Origin: CAYWYR01 sp964462685
GTDB lineage: Bacteria > Bacteroidota > Ignavibacteria > Kapaibacteriales > UBA2268
Reading direction: 5' to 3'
Assembly: GCA_964462685.1 (NCBI GenBank)
Contig: CAYWYR010000009.1
Location: forward strand, 62,001-126,000
Length of the DNA: 64,000 nucleotides
The translations under genes were made by a program, and so were the position numbers. The notes under the pieces are model-generated. The model saw only the letters and a list, made by a program, of their open reading frames with translations. It was not told the origin of the DNA and did not search any database. Positions within the stretch are counted from its first letter, which is position 1; each line of letters begins with the position of its first letter. Positions 26,937 through 35,545 of this stretch are shown here, one piece after another.

Positions 26937-27214
26937 TCAGTAATCTCTACACCTTTCCAGAAAGCAACTCTGTTTTTTATTTCAGCTGCCGCTTCCAAGG
27001 GTTCTGCATAATACCAAGCGGCGTTCTCGTTGGTCTCGCCATCTACTTTAATATCATAATAATTGGCGATGCCTTTCCATGGGCAGCGGGTAATATTATC
27101 TGATTTTGAGAAAAAAGATTTTTCGATAGAATCCTCTGGGAAGTAGTGGTTGTTTTCAACTACTACTGTATCACTGGATTCCGCTATGGTTTTTCCGTTC
27201 CAGATCGCTTTCAT
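26933..27214 (-). CDS. DUF427 family protein
   Basis: A 93-residue protein matching DUF427 well: MKAIWNGKTIAESSDTVVVE, NHYFPEDSI, then TRCPWKGIANYYDIKV, AAWYYAEPLEAAAEIKNRVAFWKGVEI. The family is a small beta protein of unknown function, found alone or doubled; the CPWKG motif and the conserved YY and FW aromatics are present. AGGAG eight bases before the ATG is a good ribosome-binding site. It has no signal peptide. Its stop overlaps the start of the giant surface protein by 4 bases. The TauE-type transporter lies 25 bases upstream on the same strand. Confidence 0.92.
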   Translation of the reverse strand: MKAIWNGKTIAESSDTVVVENNHYFPEDSIEKSFFSKSDNITRCPWKGIANYYDIKVDGETNENAAWYYAEPLEAAAEIKNRVAFWKGVEITE

Positions 27215-27239
27215 AATTCACTCCTATATATTATTAACA

Positions 27240-27992
27240 CTAAACTATACCAAACAGTTTCAAACTTATTAAGATAAGCGAAATCAATAGTATAGCTTTA
27301 ACAAATTTTTCACCTTTTTTGAGGCTCACTTTAGCCGAAAGCTGAGCGCCTACAATAGTACCAACCGATAGAATGATACCAGGGAGTATATCGATATGCC
27401 CGTTTACGGCAAATATCCCAATTACAGGAACAGTATAAACGAAAACGATCAAGACCTTGTGAATATTGATCTCCACGAGATCCATTTTCATAGATTTATT
27501 AAGGAACAGCATTATTAAAAACCCGATGCCAACCTGAATAAATCCACCGTAAACACCAATTGCCAATAGTATTATTATCCTGAAAGGTGTAAGGCCTGAT
27601 TCCTTAGATTTACCGTCGCTTACCGATACTGGTGTTAGAAGCATTACTATTATCGCCAAGATGATACCGCCCAAGATAATCTGAAACTCTCTATCTCCCA
27701 AGTCCATCGAATAAAATGTACCTACGATCGCCCCGGGCAGAGTAAGAAAAGAAAGCTTGAGACTGAGTTTCCAATCAAAATCCTTTTTAGAGCGGAATAT
27801 CCAAAGTGCTGCAACAGTCTGAAGCAATACCCCGATACGATTGGTTCCGTTGGCTGTAACTGCGTTCAGCCCTGAGAACTGTAATGCAGGTAATGTAAGG
27901 GAAGATCCCCCGCCGGATACAACATTAATCACCCCTGCTACAAAACCTGAGATAAAAAGAATTATATAGGTCGCCGAATCAAGATTTCCCAA
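27240..27992 (-). CDS. TauE/SafE-family anion exporter
   Basis: A 250-residue membrane protein with about eight hydrophobic helices. It is recognised by ILFISGFVAGVINVVSGGGSSLTLPAL near the N-terminus and NGTNRIGVLLQTVAALW, both family hallmarks, and by the repeated half with GVYGGFIQVGIGFLIM. Members export sulphite, sulphoacetate or related organic anions across the inner membrane; the substrate here is unknown. The start is a TTG at 27992, overlapping the methyltransferase gene by 14 bases; there is no ATG that keeps the first helix. It is probably the second gene of a methyltransferase, transporter, DUF427, giant protein operon. Confidence 0.88.
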   Translation of the reverse strand: MGNLDSATYIILFISGFVAGVINVVSGGGSSLTLPALQFSGLNAVTANGTNRIGVLLQTVAALWIFRSKKDFDWKLSLKLSFLTLPGAIVGTFYSMDLGDREFQIILGGIILAIIVMLLTPVSVSDGKSKESGLTPFRIIILLAIGVYGGFIQVGIGFLIMLFLNKSMKMDLVEINIHKVLIVFVYTVPVIGIFAVNGHIDILPGIILSVGTIVGAQLSAKVSLKKGEKFVKAILLISLILISLKLFGIV

Positions 27993-28647
27993 TAACGAAT
28001 CCCCTATTTGATATCAGCTCATAACTTGCATCTAGCAAACCCGCTATAGCTTTAACACTTTCATTATGGTAGAAAACAGTATGGGTGCTATCCCGAAGAT
28101 ACCACCAATGAGGATCGAAAGTTCCGCTGTACATATTAGTTATCACGATGATGCGGCCTGTGCTGCTGAGCAAATCGAATAAATGATGAAATTCCCGCAA
28201 TGGCTGATGGAAATGTTCCGCGGTTTCGATGCAAGTTATAAGATCATATTTTTTGTTCTTATAATCTACATCATAAAAAAAAGGATCATAAGAGGTTGAA
28301 CTTGCGACTATACCTGACAATTGCTTACCCAGTTCTGGATTCGGCCCGCAACCATAATCGAGATGGTCATGGTGTGCTTTTATGTAGGGTTTGATGATCT
28401 TAATGTGTTTTGAGATATATTCCGAATATCCTTTACCGAAATTGTTATGTGAGGTATATCTAATGAGTTCATTTTCTTTTGTCGGTATAAACTCAGGGTT
28501 TACAGAAAGTGCACGGCAAATTCTACATTCACGGAAGGATCTACCAGCTGCCACTAATCCGCTGAGAGTATCGTTACTTCCGCAAACCGTGCAATGATGC
28601 GTTAGGCTATTGTTTTTTGCTATATTCAGTTGCTTTCGCTTACCCAA
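27979..28647 (-). CDS. SAM-dependent methyltransferase with N-terminal zinc ribbon
   Basis: A 222-residue class I methyltransferase. A four-cysteine zinc ribbon comes first (HHCTVCGSND, then CRICRAL, about residues 18-45). The SAM-binding site follows as DHLDYGCGPNPELG near 115, then YDLITCIETAEHF, where the HF pair is typical of lipid and sugar methyltransferases, and STGRIIVITNMYSG. WWYLRDSTHTVFY matches a motif seen in sugar methyltransferase-like proteins of polysaccharide clusters. The start is TTG at 28647; no ATG exists upstream before a stop. The divergent AI-2E transporter starts within 65 bases, so this operon's promoter must be very close or overlapping. Confidence 0.78.
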   Translation of the reverse strand: MGKRKQLNIAKNNSLTHHCTVCGSNDTLSGLVAAGRSFRECRICRALSVNPEFIPTKENELIRYTSHNNFGKGYSEYISKHIKIIKPYIKAHHDHLDYGCGPNPELGKQLSGIVASSTSYDPFFYDVDYKNKKYDLITCIETAEHFHQPLREFHHLFDLLSSTGRIIVITNMYSGTFDPHWWYLRDSTHTVFYHNESVKAIAGLLDASYELISNRGFVIGKS

Positions 28648-28710
28648 GTCTAAATTATTTTTTCAAAGATATAAATATTGCTCAGACAATCTTCAAATAG
28701 TTTTCAAGAG

Positions 28711-29742
28711 ATGGAGCGTTCATCCCAACAGATATTGATATTTTTCTTTATCTGTTCTCTATTTGCTATTTTCTATATCTTTTCAAGTATCATTCTACCT
28801 CTAGTGATGGGAATCATTTCAGCGGTTCTCACACATCCTTTTGTAAGGTTTTTAAGGAGACTGAAGTTTCCTAAATGGCTTATCACCCCTATTATCCTTT
28901 TTCTTTCTGTTGCGATAGGCTTTGGACTTTACAAGTTATTTGAGTCCGCTTTTGCGGAAATCGCTTTGCAGTGGGACGATATGGCAGACAAGTTCATCAT
29001 CAAGATCAGGATTATGGTTGAGTGGATAAATCTGAACCTCGCGCTGGATTTGCCGAATATAGATGAGACTCTTTTCCGTGAGATATGGAGTCTGGAGACA
29101 GTTGGAGCCCAGTTCAATAATGTAGCTTCGTTTGTCGGTTCGGCGGCAGGCTTTCTGGCTTTTTATTTCCTGTATTTTTTCTTGTTCGTATCGGGTATAA
29201 ACGATATAGACAGATACTTGAATTATGTTGAAGGAAGCGAGACCGGCTCAAAGCTATTCGCTTATTACGAGGTGATGCAGAGCAGTATCAGCAGTTATAT
29301 AGTCATCAAATCGGTAATCAGTTTTCTAACAGCCTCCTTTGTTTTTATCGTATGTTACACTTACGGTGTTGAATTTCTGATTTTTATAACGATAATTACT
29401 TTTATTCTGAACTTCATACCCAATATAGGCTCTATCATCGCAGCACTTGTGCCTATTGTGATAGGCTTTATCCAGTTCGAGTTCGTACAGGATTTATTAC
29501 TGTTTAGCATATTGATAGTTTCCATACAGATAGTTATGGGTAATGTAGTTGAACCCATAGTAATGGGTGACCGCAATAAAATCAACACTGTTACGATTTT
29601 ATTTGGTCTGGTCTTTTGGGGTTTCATCTGGGGTATACCAGGTATGATACTTTCTGTGCCTTTACTTGTTACTATGAAAATGATTTTCGAACAGTTTGAT
29701 ACGACTTCTACATTCGCTCGTATAATGGGATCGCCAGATTAA
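28711..29742 (+). CDS. AI-2E family transporter (permease)
   Basis: A 343-residue inner-membrane protein with about eight helices. Helices I and II (ILIFFFICSLFAIFYIFSSIILPLVMGIISAVLTHP) are typical of the AI-2E transporter superfamily, as are the central amphipathic region, LIFITIITFILNFIPNIGSIIAALVPI and the C-terminal GNVVEPIVMGDRNKINTVTILFGLVFWGFIWGIPGMILSVP (helix pair). Family members export quorum-sensing AI-2, move Na+/H+ or are uncharacterised. I choose ATG 28711; the TTG at 28678 would add 11 residues without hydrophobic character. The nearest neighbours say nothing about the substrate. Confidence 0.85.
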   Translation: MERSSQQILIFFFICSLFAIFYIFSSIILPLVMGIISAVLTHPFVRFLRRLKFPKWLITPIILFLSVAIGFGLYKLFESAFAEIALQWDDMADKFIIKIRIMVEWINLNLALDLPNIDETLFREIWSLETVGAQFNNVASFVGSAAGFLAFYFLYFFLFVSGINDIDRYLNYVEGSETGSKLFAYYEVMQSSISSYIVIKSVISFLTASFVFIVCYTYGVEFLIFITIITFILNFIPNIGSIIAALVPIVIGFIQFEFVQDLLLFSILIVSIQIVMGNVVEPIVMGDRNKINTVTILFGLVFWGFIWGIPGMILSVPLLVTMKMIFEQFDTTSTFARIMGSPD

Positions 29743-29776
29743 TCTTTTTCTCACTCAATATCTTAAAAATATCAAT

Positions 29777-30385
29777 ATGAAAAAAACTCTACTGACTATC
29801 GGGGCGGTTATGCTGGCTTCGACTATTGCGGACTCGAGGCCGCCACGCGTAGGTCAAATACCCAATGGCAATGTCAACAACTGTTTGAGCTGCCATGTAT
29901 TCTCTTCAGGAGGCGGACTTAATCCCTTCGGAAGAGATGTGAATGACAATCTTACGATGCAGGGAACGGTTATCTGGGCCAACTTGTATGATCTGGACTC
30001 CGATAATGACGGTTTTTCTAACGGCTTAGAGCTCCAGGATCCGGACGGTGTCTGGTCTCAGGGGATGGCGAATCCGGGTGATGCCTCGCTTGTTACAGCC
30101 CCGGGAGATGCTGATGATTTTCCAACTTCGGTAGATGAGCCTATAACTGATTTCAGGCTTATAGTTACAGGCAATACGATTCATCTGATATCAGCTACCA
30201 GTTCTGATCTGAACCTAAGCTACAGGATATATTCTGTTGATGGTAGATTACTGATGGGCTCTGATACAGGCTATGGTAATACTGATATGACTATCAACAT
30301 AGATGAATTATCAGGTGGTAATTACTATCTTGTAATGCATAAAGGCAAGAAGACCTTCACTAGAGGGTTTAGCAAGGTAAACTAA
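29777..30385 (+). CDS. Temptin-like exported protein with CxxCH motif and T9SS-type tail
   Basis: A 202-residue protein with a short signal peptide (KKTLLTIGAVMLASTIADS). The mature part starts like temptin-type domains: PNGNVNNCLSCHVFSSGG (CLSCH at 36-40), then LNPFGRDV, and DLDSDNDGFSNGLEL at 72-86, a calcium-binding loop of the DxDxDG type. The CxxCH could bind heme c, or the two cysteines could form a disulphide as in temptin; only one such motif exists. The C-terminal 65 residues (FRLIVTGNTIHLISATS to YYLVMHKGKKTFTRGF) form a type A-like sorting domain. It is 34 bases after the AI-2E gene and 8 bases before the ArsC-like gene. Confidence 0.72.
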   Translation: MKKTLLTIGAVMLASTIADSRPPRVGQIPNGNVNNCLSCHVFSSGGGLNPFGRDVNDNLTMQGTVIWANLYDLDSDNDGFSNGLELQDPDGVWSQGMANPGDASLVTAPGDADDFPTSVDEPITDFRLIVTGNTIHLISATSSDLNLSYRIYSVDGRLLMGSDTGYGNTDMTINIDELSGGNYYLVMHKGKKTFTRGFSKVN

Positions 30386-30393
30386 CACTGGAT

Positions 30394-30723
30394 ATGGAAT
30401 TACAGATAATCGGCACGGCAAAGTGCAAGGAAACAGCTAAGGTAAAACGTTTTTTCTCTGATAGGAGCATTAACTTCCATTTAAGGGATATTAACGATAA
30501 ACACCTTACTAAAAAAGAACTAAGTAATATCGCCCGAGGGGATTTTGACGGCCTAATCGATCATGATTCCAAAGAATACAAAAAAGGAGGCTACGACCAC
30601 AGGATCTATGATCCTGAGGAAGAGCTTCTGGAAAAGCCCGGATTACTTAAAACCCCTATTTCCCGCTCTGGAAAAGGCGTTGTGGTAGGGTTTGATGAAA
30701 AAGAGCTGAAAAAGCTCATTTAG
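30394..30723 (+). CDS. ArsC/Spx-family thioredoxin-fold protein
   Basis: A 109-residue protein with the ArsC-like fold: LQIIGTAKCKETAKVKRFF places a single cysteine (Cys11) where ArsC and Spx proteins carry their redox cysteine, followed by NFHLRDINDKHLTKKEL, and the C-terminal LLKTPISRSGKGVVVGFDEKEL strand-turn-strand with the cis-proline (KTPI). The partner arsenate-binding arginines are not evident, so a role in thiol redox chemistry is more likely than arsenate reduction. It follows the temptin-like gene by 8 bases. Its last 8 bases overlap the end of the converging propeller gene. Confidence 0.82.
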   Translation: MELQIIGTAKCKETAKVKRFFSDRSINFHLRDINDKHLTKKELSNIARGDFDGLIDHDSKEYKKGGYDHRIYDPEEELLEKPGLLKTPISRSGKGVVVGFDEKELKKLI

Positions 30724-31957
30724 GTTTACAGCTCAGAAGATATAATCTTCCGTTGATGGTTCCGAGAGACTGATAAACTCCATCGAATCTGTTGTAACGT
30801 ACTCCGAAAGCGTTATCCATCATTCTACCCAGGCTCATCAAGCCGGTCTCGAGGTTTAATACATTGAGGCCGGCATTGCTGGGGAAAGCAATGGTCTCTG
30901 TTCCTGGAGCAGCCGCATAATCAAAATCGGTACCCATATCCATACCGAAACTGTGCCTTACGCCATTCAAAATCAAAAAACAGTTGACATTGCATCCAAG
31001 ATAAGAAATCTCGGAGCCATCGAAACTGAACTGCGGCGTACCAACTTCTTCCCCACCCCAAAACTCAGTATCGTTCTGTACTATAAGCTCCACTTCCAGT
31101 TGCCTTGCCCTAAAAAGTATTATAGGCAGATAAGGGTGCAGACTTAAATCAGAAACGTTGTCATATTCTTTAGAGCGGAAGATATCTATATAATCATCTG
31201 AATACATAACGGCTATGGCGCGTCCGGATGGCCGCAATGCTGAAAACGCCAGTACATCTCCAGCTAAGTTAAGCCTCAGACTCGTTATATTTACGAAAGG
31301 TTCGGTGATTTCTTTATCCCCAATCATAGCAACCCACTGGTTGCCAGCGAGCGCTGCATATACTGGCTTTCCTGTGTGCCAGATACCGATAAGTTTGATT
31401 TCCTGATAGTAAGTGCTTTCCCAATCAAGTGTTTTAACAGCATACATATCCCCGTTCCGCTGCAGGTATGCTAAATCGTTACCGTCATCGCTCAAGTAAT
31501 AAGAGCCAACCATATCGGGAACATTAATAGTTGTATCGGGCATGCTTATGACTGTAAAATCCTCTAACAGATAAGAAAAAGCCATATTATCAGAATTACG
31601 GCTGTAAACTATCTCCCCGGTAATCTGAGTATTGATTGGGTAAAAATGATTTTCATCAATAACATACCAACCCGTATTGTCCCTAACATAAGCTGCCCAT
31701 CTTTCAGAGTCAGGGGAGAAAACAGGTCGCTTGATATCGAGCATTGCATCTGTTTCATCCCCATTTACAACAAGCCTGAACCTATCGCTGAAAGGTTTTG
31801 TGATAGCCCACCAGTTGTTGGTGGAATCCATTCCTGCATCAACTATGTTCTCGCCACCTTCCAGAAGAAGCTTATCATAGCAAAGATCAGCCTTGACCGA
31901 AGCAAAGCTTATGATAGCGATGAAAACACATAATATATTCGAGTAGAGATTTCTGAT
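30716..31957 (-). CDS. Exported beta-propeller protein with apparent non-AUG start
   Basis: The protein has repeated WD40/TolB-like beta segments (RPVFSPDSERWAAYVRDN; NMAFSYLLEDF; LAYLQRNGDMYAVKT; FSFDGSEISYLG; TIAFPSNAGLNVLNLETG), so it is probably a periplasmic or surface propeller. The first ATG (31831) gives an N-terminus inside a strand. The frame is open back to a TAG at 31961-31963 and encodes a perfect signal peptide, ending SFASVKA and followed by DLCYDKLLLEGGENIVDAG. No ATG, GTG or TTG lies in that stretch; ATC codons at 31960 and 31957 are the first two. Used as a start, ATC at 31957 gives 413 residues. It is divergent from the uridylyltransferase gene at 32046. Confidence 0.78.
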   Translation of the reverse strand: MRNLYSNILCVFIAIISFASVKADLCYDKLLLEGGENIVDAGMDSTNNWWAITKPFSDRFRLVVNGDETDAMLDIKRPVFSPDSERWAAYVRDNTGWYVIDENHFYPINTQITGEIVYSRNSDNMAFSYLLEDFTVISMPDTTINVPDMVGSYYLSDDGNDLAYLQRNGDMYAVKTLDWESTYYQEIKLIGIWHTGKPVYAALAGNQWVAMIGDKEITEPFVNITSLRLNLAGDVLAFSALRPSGRAIAVMYSDDYIDIFRSKEYDNVSDLSLHPYLPIILFRARQLEVELIVQNDTEFWGGEEVGTPQFSFDGSEISYLGCNVNCFLILNGVRHSFGMDMGTDFDYAAAPGTETIAFPSNAGLNVLNLETGLMSLGRMMDNAFGVRYNRFDGVYQSLGTINGRLYLLSCKPK

Positions 31958-32045
31958 GATCTATAGCTTTATATTTTTTCTGAAATTACAAATATTAGAT
32001 GTTTGATACGTTATATTTGTGAATATATTTATAATAGGGTTACGA

Positions 32046-32798
32046 ATGCAAAATATATCAGTTGTGGTGTTGGCCGCTGGTAAAGGTACCAGAATGAACC
32101 ACGATACTTTACCAAAAGTATTAGTGCCGTATAATGACAAGCCTATGCTCGGCCATGTTCTGGACTCTATAGTCCCGCTGTCGCCAAACAAAACTGTTTT
32201 GATAGTAGGCTATAAAGAAGATATGGTGCGTGACTATGTTGATAAAAGATATAAAGTGGCCGCCAATGTAGAGTTCGCCACACAGAGCCAACAGCTTGGC
32301 ACAGGCCATGCCGTAATGCAGGCAAAAGACAATCTCCAGGATTTTGAGGGGAATACCCTTATTCTATGTGGCGACGTACCGAGGCTTACCCATGCCACTT
32401 TGGAAAAGCTGGCGACTGAGCATTCGGATACTGGTGCTGACCTTACAGTGCTGACTGCTATAGCGGAGAACCCAACAGGCTATGGCAGAATCATAAAAGA
32501 CGACCATAACAGCTTTATCAAGATTGTTGAGCAGAAAGATGCTTCCGAAGAAGAAAAGAAAGTAAAAGAGATCAACAGCGGTACTTATCTTGTGGATAAT
32601 CAAATGCTTTTCAATGCACTGGACAGCATCGGTAACCAGAACGCACAAGGCGAATATTACCTAACTGATATTGTCGGGATAATGAAGCAGGATAACAGAA
32701 AGATCAATACATATATAGTGGATGATTTTGACGAGATTGTCGGCATAAACTCAATGGAAGACTTGGAAGCGGTAGAAAGAGAGGACTTTGATAGTTGA
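32046..32798 (+). CDS. Stand-alone GlmU-type uridylyltransferase
   Basis: A 250-residue nucleotidyltransferase equal to the N-terminal half of GlmU, making UDP-GlcNAc from UTP and GlcNAc-1-phosphate or a related sugar. VVVLAAGKGTRM and LPKVLVPYNDKPML form the nucleotide site; QLGTGHAVMQA, LILCGDVPRL and GYGRIIKD follow, then NSGTYLVDNQML and QGEYYLTDIV, all of which match GlmU. The left-handed helix acetyltransferase half is absent: the gene stops after the NSMEDLEAVER segment. I use the ATG at 32046; the GTG at 32019 would add a poor 9-residue leader. The downstream epimerase start overlaps its stop (TTGA). Confidence 0.85.
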   Translation: MQNISVVVLAAGKGTRMNHDTLPKVLVPYNDKPMLGHVLDSIVPLSPNKTVLIVGYKEDMVRDYVDKRYKVAANVEFATQSQQLGTGHAVMQAKDNLQDFEGNTLILCGDVPRLTHATLEKLATEHSDTGADLTVLTAIAENPTGYGRIIKDDHNSFIKIVEQKDASEEEKKVKEINSGTYLVDNQMLFNALDSIGNQNAQGEYYLTDIVGIMKQDNRKINTYIVDDFDEIVGINSMEDLEAVEREDFDS

Positions 32799-33202
32799 TA
32801 AAGAAAATCGACCATATCGGTATCGCGGTAAAAGATCTCAACTCTTCTAAAAAAACTTTTGGTAAACTCTTTGGGATAGAGAGCTTTGAAAGTGACTATG
32901 TTGATTCCCAAAAGGTGAACGTAGCTTCGTTTTACATAGGTGAAGTAAAGATCGAATTACTTGAACCCACATCTGATAGTTCCCCGATAGCGAAATATCT
33001 AACGAAAAAGGGCGAAGGTATCCACCATATCGCTTTTGAAAGCGATGATATAAAGGGTGAATTAGGCAAGGCAAAAGAGAACGGTTTTGAACTTATCAAC
33101 GATGCCCCTATAGAAGGTGCTCATCAAATGCTTGTGGCTTTTCTCCACCCGAAATCAACCAACAGCGTATTAACTGAAATCTGTCAAAAGAAAAATATAT
33201 AA
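32795..33202 (+). CDS. mce: Methylmalonyl-CoA epimerase
   Basis: A 135-residue vicinal-oxygen-chelate protein that interconverts (2R)- and (2S)-methylmalonyl-CoA in propionate metabolism. Metal ligands are in IDHIGIAVKDL (His7), VKIELLEP, GIHHIAFE and the final LTEICQK, as in the family, and the length is normal. The start is TTG at 32795; the codon overlaps the previous stop as TTGA, and the upstream frame offers no better choice. Methylmalonyl-CoA mutase is not in the window. It is translationally coupled to the uridylyltransferase gene, with no obvious pathway link. Confidence 0.9.
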   Translation: MIKKIDHIGIAVKDLNSSKKTFGKLFGIESFESDYVDSQKVNVASFYIGEVKIELLEPTSDSSPIAKYLTKKGEGIHHIAFESDDIKGELGKAKENGFELINDAPIEGAHQMLVAFLHPKSTNSVLTEICQKKNI

Positions 33203-33205
33203 ACT

Positions 33206-33829
33206 ATGCCTAAGCTAATAACAGTAAGACACGGACAGTCCCAGTGGAATTTAGAGAACAAATTCACCGGTTGGGTTGATATAGATTTAACGGACAAAGG
33301 TAAAGAAGAAGCTAATCAAGCAGGTGAGCTTGTAAAAGGCCATAATGTTGATCTTGTTTTTACTTCTGATCTTATCCGTGCCCAGCATACAGCTGATATA
33401 ATTATGGATGTAGCAGACATAGATGTGAAAGTCGTTAAGAATCAAGCACTTAACGAAAGGCACTACGGTGATCTGCAAGGCCTGAATAAAGATGATACAA
33501 GAGCTAAATACGGTGATGAGCAGGTACATATATGGCGACGCAGTTATGAAACGCCACCTCCCGGGGGCGAATCACTGAAAATGACACAAGAAAGGGTAAT
33601 GCCATACTACAGGGAACATATTCTCCCTAAGCTTGAGGAAGGTAAGGATATTATGATAGTTGCACATGGCAATAGCCTTCGTTCTCTTATAATGGAGCTG
33701 AACGGGTTGAGCCCGGATGCTATATTACAACTTAACATCCCAACCGGGAAACCGTATATCTATGAGTATTCTGGCAGTATGGAACTAAAAAGCCATGGCT
33801 ATCTGCCAGACCAAAAAGAAAAGATATAG
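33206..33829 (+). CDS. gpmA: 2,3-bisphosphoglycerate-dependent phosphoglycerate mutase
   Basis: A 207-residue histidine phosphatase-fold enzyme that interconverts 3- and 2-phosphoglycerate in glycolysis. The phosphorylated His is in LITVRHGQSQWN (His9), then FTGWVDIDLTDKG, FTSDLIRAQHTA, LNERHYGDLQGLNK, PPPGGESLKMT and IVAHGNSLRSLIM, all dPGM-specific. The C-terminal end is shorter than in E. coli GpmA, as in many bacteria. The ATG lies three bases after the epimerase stop. The 18 bases to the TldD gene suggest that the operon continues. Confidence 0.95.
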   Translation: MPKLITVRHGQSQWNLENKFTGWVDIDLTDKGKEEANQAGELVKGHNVDLVFTSDLIRAQHTADIIMDVADIDVKVVKNQALNERHYGDLQGLNKDDTRAKYGDEQVHIWRRSYETPPPGGESLKMTQERVMPYYREHILPKLEEGKDIMIVAHGNSLRSLIMELNGLSPDAILQLNIPTGKPYIYEYSGSMELKSHGYLPDQKEKI

Positions 33830-33847
33830 CAACAAACATATAACCCA

Positions 33848-35545
33848 TTGAAATTTAAACACTTAATGTTACTTGGAATGGTTTGGTTAATGACAGCCGA
33901 ACCAGCGTTTACTTCCTCCGAACAAGAAAAAATCCTCGAAATAGCCAAACAGGAACTTGATAGAAATTTTAAGATTCTATCTAAATCCGATATACCCGTT
34001 TATTTTATCGGATATCAGATTTACGATTTAGAAGAAACAACTATTTCAGCTACTTTCGGGAATTTACTCACAACAAGACAAGACCGCCAAAGGCTTTTAG
34101 ATACCGACCTGAGAGTGGGTGATTACGGTTTTGACAACACGCACATAATCAGAGGCCAAGCGATAAATTTCGGTGGAGGCTCCGGTATAGCCCAACTCCC
34201 CTACGAAAATGATCCATTAGCTATTAAGCAGGCACTATGGCTCGCAACAGATAAATCTTACAAATCCGCGGTTGAGACTTACCAAAAAGCTAAGGCTAAT
34301 CAGCTTGTAAAGGTGGAGGAAGAAGATACCAGTGATGATTTATCAAGGGTAGAACCAGTGCAAGATGTTGTGGATGTAAAGTTCGCAGAAGGTGATGTAT
34401 CTAAAATCGAGGGGATGGTAAAGCGGCTGAGTGCTATGTTTAAAGGTAATGCGGAGATATATTCAGGCGATGTTACCTTCAAGATGGATAATGTCACCAA
34501 ATATTATATCTCTTCCGAAGGGGCCAAGGTAAGCTGGGATGAGCAATTTGTAAGGCTGTTCGTATCTGGATATACTAAAAGTGATGACGGAATGAGCCTG
34601 CCACTTTTTGAGAGCTATTTCGCATTTACGATAGATGAACTTCCAAGTGAAAAAGAGATAGCTTCTGATATTGATTCAATGATCGGCAAGCTGAAAAGCC
34701 TGAGACAAGCACCCGTAATGGGAACCTTCACAGGCCCTGCGGTACTATCAGGTGAGGCCGCGGGGGTTTTCTTTCATGAGATTTTCGGCCACCGAGTGGA
34801 AGGCCACAGAGAGAAAGATCCAAACTCCAGCCAGACTTTCAAGCAATCTGTTGGAGAGGATATCTTCCCAGAATTCATCTCAGTTATATTTGATCCGACT
34901 ATCAAAACTTATGATGATACCTATGTATCCGGTTATTATCAATACGATGATGAAGGTGTTCCAGGTGAAAAAGTAGTATCTGTAGAAAACGGTATATTCA
35001 AAAGCTTTCTAATGTCTCGAATGCCGATCGAAGACTTTCCCGAATCCAATGGGCATGGCCGCAAGCAGCCTGGCTATAAAGCAGTAGCCCGGCAATCCAA
35101 CCTTATCGTAAAAGTTGGTGAATCTGGTAAAACTAATGATATATTTGAAGATTTAAGGCTCGAAGCAAAGAAACAGGGCTTGGAGTACGGTATATACTTC
35201 GCTAAAGTGCAAGGCGGATTTACTTTTACCAGCAGGACGATACCTAACGCTTTCAACGTACAGCCGATTGAAGTATATAAAGTATTCGCGGACGGCAGGC
35301 CGAATGAGTTAGTTCGTGGGGTTGATCTTATCGGTACACCGCTAACGGTATTTAAAAAGATACTTTCTGGTAATGAAGATATAGAGACGTTCAACGGTAT
35401 CTGCGGTGCGGAGTCAGGCGGCGTACCTGTATCGGCTAGTTCGCCTTATTTGCTTATCGAATCAATTGAGATTCAAAAGAAAAGAAAATCCCAGGCTAAA
35501 CCACCTCTCTTGCCCTCCCCAGTAGCTAAAGGAGGTGCAAAATGA
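33848..35545 (+). CDS. Exported TldD-family metallopeptidase
   Basis: A 565-residue TldD/PmbA-family protein. The HExxxH zinc motif is intact in GVFFHEIFGHRVEGHREK (about residue 310), and the C-terminal GGFTFTSRTIPNAFNVQPIEVYKV, VRGVDLIGTPL and FNGICGAESGGVPVSASSPYLLIE are family signatures. Unlike cytosolic TldD, it has a signal peptide (KFKHLMLLGMVWLMTAEPAFT), so it should act in the periplasm. The TTG at 33848 supplies the positive N-region; the ATG at 33866 would remove it. The tail after IEIQKKRKSQAK is a short linker ending PSPVAKGGAK. Its stop overlaps the next start (ATGA), so it is made with the second TldD-like protein. Confidence 0.85.
   Translation: MKFKHLMLLGMVWLMTAEPAFTSSEQEKILEIAKQELDRNFKILSKSDIPVYFIGYQIYDLEETTISATFGNLLTTRQDRQRLLDTDLRVGDYGFDNTHIIRGQAINFGGGSGIAQLPYENDPLAIKQALWLATDKSYKSAVETYQKAKANQLVKVEEEDTSDDLSRVEPVQDVVDVKFAEGDVSKIEGMVKRLSAMFKGNAEIYSGDVTFKMDNVTKYYISSEGAKVSWDEQFVRLFVSGYTKSDDGMSLPLFESYFAFTIDELPSEKEIASDIDSMIGKLKSLRQAPVMGTFTGPAVLSGEAAGVFFHEIFGHRVEGHREKDPNSSQTFKQSVGEDIFPEFISVIFDPTIKTYDDTYVSGYYQYDDEGVPGEKVVSVENGIFKSFLMSRMPIEDFPESNGHGRKQPGYKAVARQSNLIVKVGESGKTNDIFEDLRLEAKKQGLEYGIYFAKVQGGFTFTSRTIPNAFNVQPIEVYKVFADGRPNELVRGVDLIGTPLTVFKKILSGNEDIETFNGICGAESGGVPVSASSPYLLIESIEIQKKRKSQAKPPLLPSPVAKGGAK
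35528..35537 (+). promoter_or_regulatory. Strong Shine-Dalgarno sequence
   Basis: AAAGGAGGTG lies four bases before the ATG at 35542, a near-perfect match to the 16S anti-Shine-Dalgarno end. It is embedded in the last codons of the upstream TldD gene and shows that this organism does use SD pairing, though many other genes here lack it. Confidence 0.8.
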
